From assembly GCA_018398765.1 (NCBI GenBank), contig JAHBMJ010000744.1, forward strand, positions 28,764-41,485: 12,722 bases of DNA. The letters run 5' to 3'. Both the position numbers and the translations under genes were made by a program. Numbering within the stretch: the stretch's first letter is position 1; every line of letters begins with the position of its first letter. Below are positions 9,449 through 12,722 of the stretch, piece by piece. The notes beneath the pieces are model-generated. The model made no database searches and had not been told where the DNA came from. It was given only the letters and a program-made list of their open reading frames with translations. This stretch comes from Chromera velia. Taxonomy: Eukaryota > Sar > Chromeraceae.

Positions 9449-9726
9449 GGCCCCGGAAAGCGAAGCGGGGGGCACTTACCATGCAAATTTCCCGGCCGTT
9501 AATCAAAAAAGGCCCCGGAAAGAGCCGTCCCCTTGGGCCGGAAAAGCGCCGACCGATTCCTGAAGTGCCCCGATACGCGTTACGCAGCGCATACGTTTTC
9601 GCGTGCGTGACCGTGTACGTGCGGCTATGAAGGCAAAATACATTCTTGCAGGGTCGTTCGCACGCTTGCGTGCGTTAGATCATTGCGGTGACTATACGGC
9701 CCCGGGGGGCACATGGGGGGCACTTA
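9449..9726. repeat. Cluster of GC-rich terminus-like repeats
   Basis: GGCCCCGGAAAG occurs at 9449-9460 and 9511-9522, a related GGGCCGGAAAAG at about 9535-9546, and GGCCCCGG again at 9698-9705. GGGGGGCACTTA occurs at 9467-9478 and 9715-9726, with an inverted partner AAGTGCCCC at 9563-9571. A perfect hairpin, CGCACGC-TT-GCGTGCG, lies at 9659-9674. The block contains no coding frame. Paired direct and inverted motifs of this kind resemble nested ends of small mobile elements, but no transposase or target-site duplication is visible. Confidence 0.5.
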
Positions 9727-10480
9727 TAGGAATCAATCTGACCTACTACATAAAATTATCACATTGAAGAGACGTTAGATGTCTCCCTCTAAAGCTCTCC
9801 TTCTCTCTATTCATTTGCTTGAAACAGTGTGTTCTAAAAACTTTTCGTCTATATCAAAGAGAGTTAAAAATAGTTAAAAATATGTTATTAGCTAGTAAAT
9901 ACATCCTTGTTGACTGTTTGAAAAAACGCTTCTATTAGTATAAAAAATATAAAGTATGTAACTTAAATTATTATTAACTTTACGTTCCATGCCTAGTTCC
10001 ATGCATTAAACTAGTATCTAGATTAGTATGACTCTGCGTTGAGACTGCGGTCTTTGAGTTCAAACTGATATTTGAGTAAAATGTTGTAATGCTACTAGTA
10101 ATGCTAGTTATATTTAGAGTTATATAAATGATAACTATATATAGCTAAAATGATGACTACATATTACAGTGCATAAGTTTTCATGTTGGTCTGAACTTGA
10201 AGATGGTCATACACATACACACTGTATGCCAATCCTAGGTGTCGATCATACACGCTAAGACGTACGAGGGTGCGTGTCACTGGGTGGATGGATTTCTCCT
10301 TCAGTTCCGCACATAAAGCGTATGCATTCCTAAACGCATTCGCTTGTACTATTCCAAATCTATTCAAATTGTATGAAACAACTATAGAAAAGAAACTACG
10401 ATAAAATTCATTAGAACTCATGATTGTTTCCGTAGTCTTTTTATTTTGCATGCAATAAAACCGTATCAAATTTTCACTTG
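9727..10480. other. AT-rich island 2
   Basis: Composition turns AT-rich immediately after the GC-rich cluster and reverts inside the SET gene's last exon. The island holds a tandem AGTTAAAAAT pair at 9872-9891 and runs such as AACTATATATAG near 10133. One minus-strand frame (10514-10164) stays open for about 116 codons, starts inside the SET coding end in another frame, and shows no domain. No RNA gene was recognised. Confidence 0.5.
10440..10445 (-). promoter_or_regulatory. Possible polyadenylation signal of the SET gene
   Basis: AATAAA on the minus strand about 40 nt after the SET gene stop at 10484. Position and sequence fit, but polyadenylation signals are poorly defined in such organisms. 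Confidence 0.3.
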
Positions 10481-10483
10481 AGA

Positions 10484-12652
10484 TCAAGGGCATTCTTCCG
10501 TTTTTTGTCGACAATTGATTACTGCGTTCCAGGCATCTTGTGCAAGGACTGCCATTCGATTTCGAAAGCCGGTCACCCCTCTCTCTACTTCAGAGGAAAG
10601 ACAGTCAAAAACCTCCGTTTTTCTTCCCTCTGTACCCCCCTCATTTATATGAAAGCACATCCCTGGTGCATTCTTCTGCGAGAGAGAACCAGTCGGGGTC
10701 TTTTTTGACTCATTTCCGACCCGAAAAGTCAAACTGAGGGCCTCACACATCCCCTCAAGAATGGACAGAACAGAGGCTGACTGAAGGCTCCGGTCGTGCA
10801 AAGAACGCCAGAAACGGTCCCATCCTTCCTGGTCATCTTCTCTCAGAGGAATGACCACCGTAGCGCGTTCACTCAGTCCGTCTGACTTATCCTGGCTACC
10901 AGTCTCTTCAACGGCGACGGTCCCAGAAGGCTCCTTTGAGAGGGCCGACAGGGCTTCAATGACTTCATCTGACTTCAACAGAAGAAGCAGAAGAGTCGGC
11001 AGGTCAGAGTCGGTTTCATAATTCTCATAGACAGACTCATGCTGGAAGCAGTCGCGTTGAAATCCCCACCCGACCCCTCCATTTTGGAGACAGTTTCATT
11101 CGAATTCGAAGAAGTTCCGTTCCATCTCTCTACCTCTGCCTCTGCCATGGCCTCAGCGACTGGCCACATAAGGGGCTCCCCAGCCGCCAGTGCTCTTGAG
11201 AGTCCGCTACCCGCTCTCTCCAGAAGAAGAGACAACAGATGGCAACGCAGGTCAGAAAACCCCCCAACCCAAATTTGCTGCTGACGAGAAGGAAACCCGA
11301 ACCCTGACACCCCCTTGCCTGTTCCTGTGGTGAAATTCGATGAGCCTGTGAGGATACTTTCAAAATTTGAACGCAAAAGGAAGAAGCTGCACGACCTACA
11401 CTCTTCGTTTTCAAAATTGTTGGATTCACCTACAGACCCTTCCGCTGCCCCCTCGGACCCCTTCCACCTATACCCGAACCAGACAACCATGGAGGATAGT
11501 ACAGACCCCGGAAGGGACCACTTTCCTTGATTCTGCTCCCTCAAAGGGAGGGGGAGCGCGTCTGCTGGATAGGACCCCAAAATTGTCGACAGGGCAGGAC
11601 GGTACCGTGACCTGTCTTCTGTCTCCCTCCCTTCCCACTCCTCTGTAATCACACTGGACGCCGGACAGACCCCGCTTCCAAACCCAACACTGGCAGAGGC
11701 CTCTCGAGAAGCCCCGACTCGAAGCAAAGCATCAGCCTGACCCGTCACGGAGACCAGAGCAGTGATGAGAATGTGGAGGGAGGGCCCGAGGTCTAACTCG
11801 TCGAACGGGTTGTCCTCCTCGATGAAACCGTACGTCCTATTGTGATCAAAAAAATGAGGAAAGAATTAAACAGAACCATGCAGCCAAGGAAGAGGGATGA
11901 ACGAGGCGTATATCAACATTGATGAAGGCATGTACATACACATGCATGCATGCTGTTGTGACGAAGGTGGCACACGGTTGAATTAAACCCCGAGTCATTC
12001 CAGCAAGACAGCTAGAGCGGGTGCCATCCAGCTGATATGCACGGTGAGGGATTTGATACATGCTTGCTGACACACCTTGGTTCGTGCATGTACAGGGTGG
12101 GTCTTCACCCGGATTCTCGATCAGGAAGGAAATGCATGCAGCTTCCTGGATGATCATCGGGTGCACGCATCAACACACGTGCATGTGCAGAAGACAGACA
12201 GACAGACACGAGAAACAGAACCACCGGACGCAGTAGACACTCCGGGGTGCCATTCCCTCTGGCAATACAGAGAACAGCTACTGAAATAAGGAGTGCTTAC
12301 ACGTACAAGAACAATTTTGTATTCTCAGTTTCTAGCTTGGCCCGTGGGACGACAAAGCATGCACAAGGGACTGCAGTACCTACTCACCACAAAAGTTTCC
12401 TGTTCGAATGCTTTCCTCCATACGCCCACACAACCTCCTCCCCCTCCTCAAACTCCTCCGTTGTCTGCATCACCAAGTCCACTCGTGACTCTTCCCGTAC
12501 CTCGGGAGACTCTCTTGATTCTTTTTTCTCTTCGCTCCCGTCCTCCTCTTTCCTCTTCTTCTTCTTCTGCTCCTGAGTGAAGTTCTCTTTCTCCCCCGAC
12601 TCTCCTTCCGTCTTCCTCCAATTGGAGTGAACCGAAAACACCACTGTATTTC
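10484..12652 (-). CDS. SET-domain protein lysine methyltransferase, 3' part (SETD3/Rubisco-LSMT-like)
   Basis: The gene is cut by the window edge, and only the end of the SET domain and the C-terminal region are present. The exons are 12652-12388, 11836-11134 and 11041-10484 (stop TGA at 10484-10486). The first junction is strong: donor TTGTG|GTGAGT and acceptor CACAATAG|G, phase 2. It joins KLLW to TYGFIEEDNPFDEL, giving GEEVVWAYG..SNRKLLWTYGF, the classic C-terminal SET signature of the SETD3/SETD4/Rubisco-LSMT family with the catalytic-site Tyr of YGF. This family uses S-adenosylmethionine to methylate Lys (or His in SETD3) in non-histone proteins. Just upstream lies a Lys/Glu-rich insertion of about 50 residues (EQKKKKRKEEDGSEEK). 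About 420 residues follow the signature. They are partly helical (LRCHLLSLLLERAGSGLSRA; LPTLLLLLLKSDEVIEALS) and could be a divergent substrate-binding domain. The 92-nt second intron (11133-11042, GAG|GTAGAG to TTCCAG|CATGAG, phase 0) is inferred from a frame change and is less certain. Substrate unknown. Confidence 0.75.
11837..12387 (-). other. SET-gene intron (551 nt, phase 2)
   Basis: Bounded by GTGAGTAGG and ATCACAATAG, and needed to complete the SET signature. It contains TGCATGCA at 11943-11950 and 12133-12140 and a short GACA run near 12193-12209. Confidence 0.8.
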
Positions 12653-12722
12653 CTGCAGGCAGGCAGGCAGGCAGGCAGGGAGGCAGGCCGTCTTTCCATC
12701 CTGACTGACGTCATCGGACTCG
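12653..12722 (-). other. SET-gene intron, 3' end only, with CCTG repeat acceptor
   Basis: The minus strand reads tandem CCTG units ending in CTGCAG|GAAATAC. The exon then continues in the SET frame with phase 1 (GNTVVFSVHSN). The donor of this intron lies outside the window. Confidence 0.65.

Overview
The window looks like nuclear DNA of a eukaryote. All three genes I can support are split by GT-AG introns whose reading-frame phases match. The intergenic DNA is long and full of microsatellites, and the palindrome TGCATGCA recurs throughout. A membrane-bound hybrid histidine kinase lies beside a SET-domain gene of the SETD3/Rubisco-LSMT type, and the motif TGCATGCA is typical of apicomplexans and their relatives. 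Together these suggest a photosynthetic alveolate, with a chromerid alga such as Chromera the best guess. That assignment is inference and was not checked by any search.

Layout. Positions 1-308 hold pyrimidine-rich, low-complexity DNA. Positions 309-2238 (+) hold a gene of unknown function, modelled with exons 309-503, 1055-1253 and 1505-2238. The 3' end of its first exon, with its 5' splice site, is duplicated 92 bp downstream, and a large GACA microsatellite sits in its first intron. Positions 2239-5082 hold no convincing gene, only short repeats and an AT-rich island from about 4690 to 5060. A small orphan reading frame lies at 5083-5330 (-). Positions 5373-9109 (-) carry a complete hybrid histidine kinase. 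Positions 9110-10483 hold a cluster of GC-rich motifs that look like mobile-element ends (9449-9726) and a second AT-rich island (9727 to about 10480). Positions 10484-12652 (-) carry the 3' part of a SET-domain protein methyltransferase gene. Its 5' exons lie beyond the right edge.

The histidine kinase model is the firmest result. It reads six membrane helices, then HisKA (H-box HEVRNPL), HATPase_c (N, G1, F and G2 boxes) and a receiver domain with all its phosphorylation residues. Three introns of 319, 320 and 322 nt join in phase, while the kinase-to-receiver junction is ambiguous. The SET gene and the kinase gene are head-to-tail on the minus strand and about 1.4 kb apart. Nothing in the sequence shows that they act together.

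I did not find a clearly new biological system. The observations most worth checking are the duplicated in-phase exon, the CCTG tetranucleotide tracts that serve as 3' splice-site tracts in two genes, the GC-rich terminus-like cluster next to the AT-rich island, and a highly charged insertion within the SET domain.
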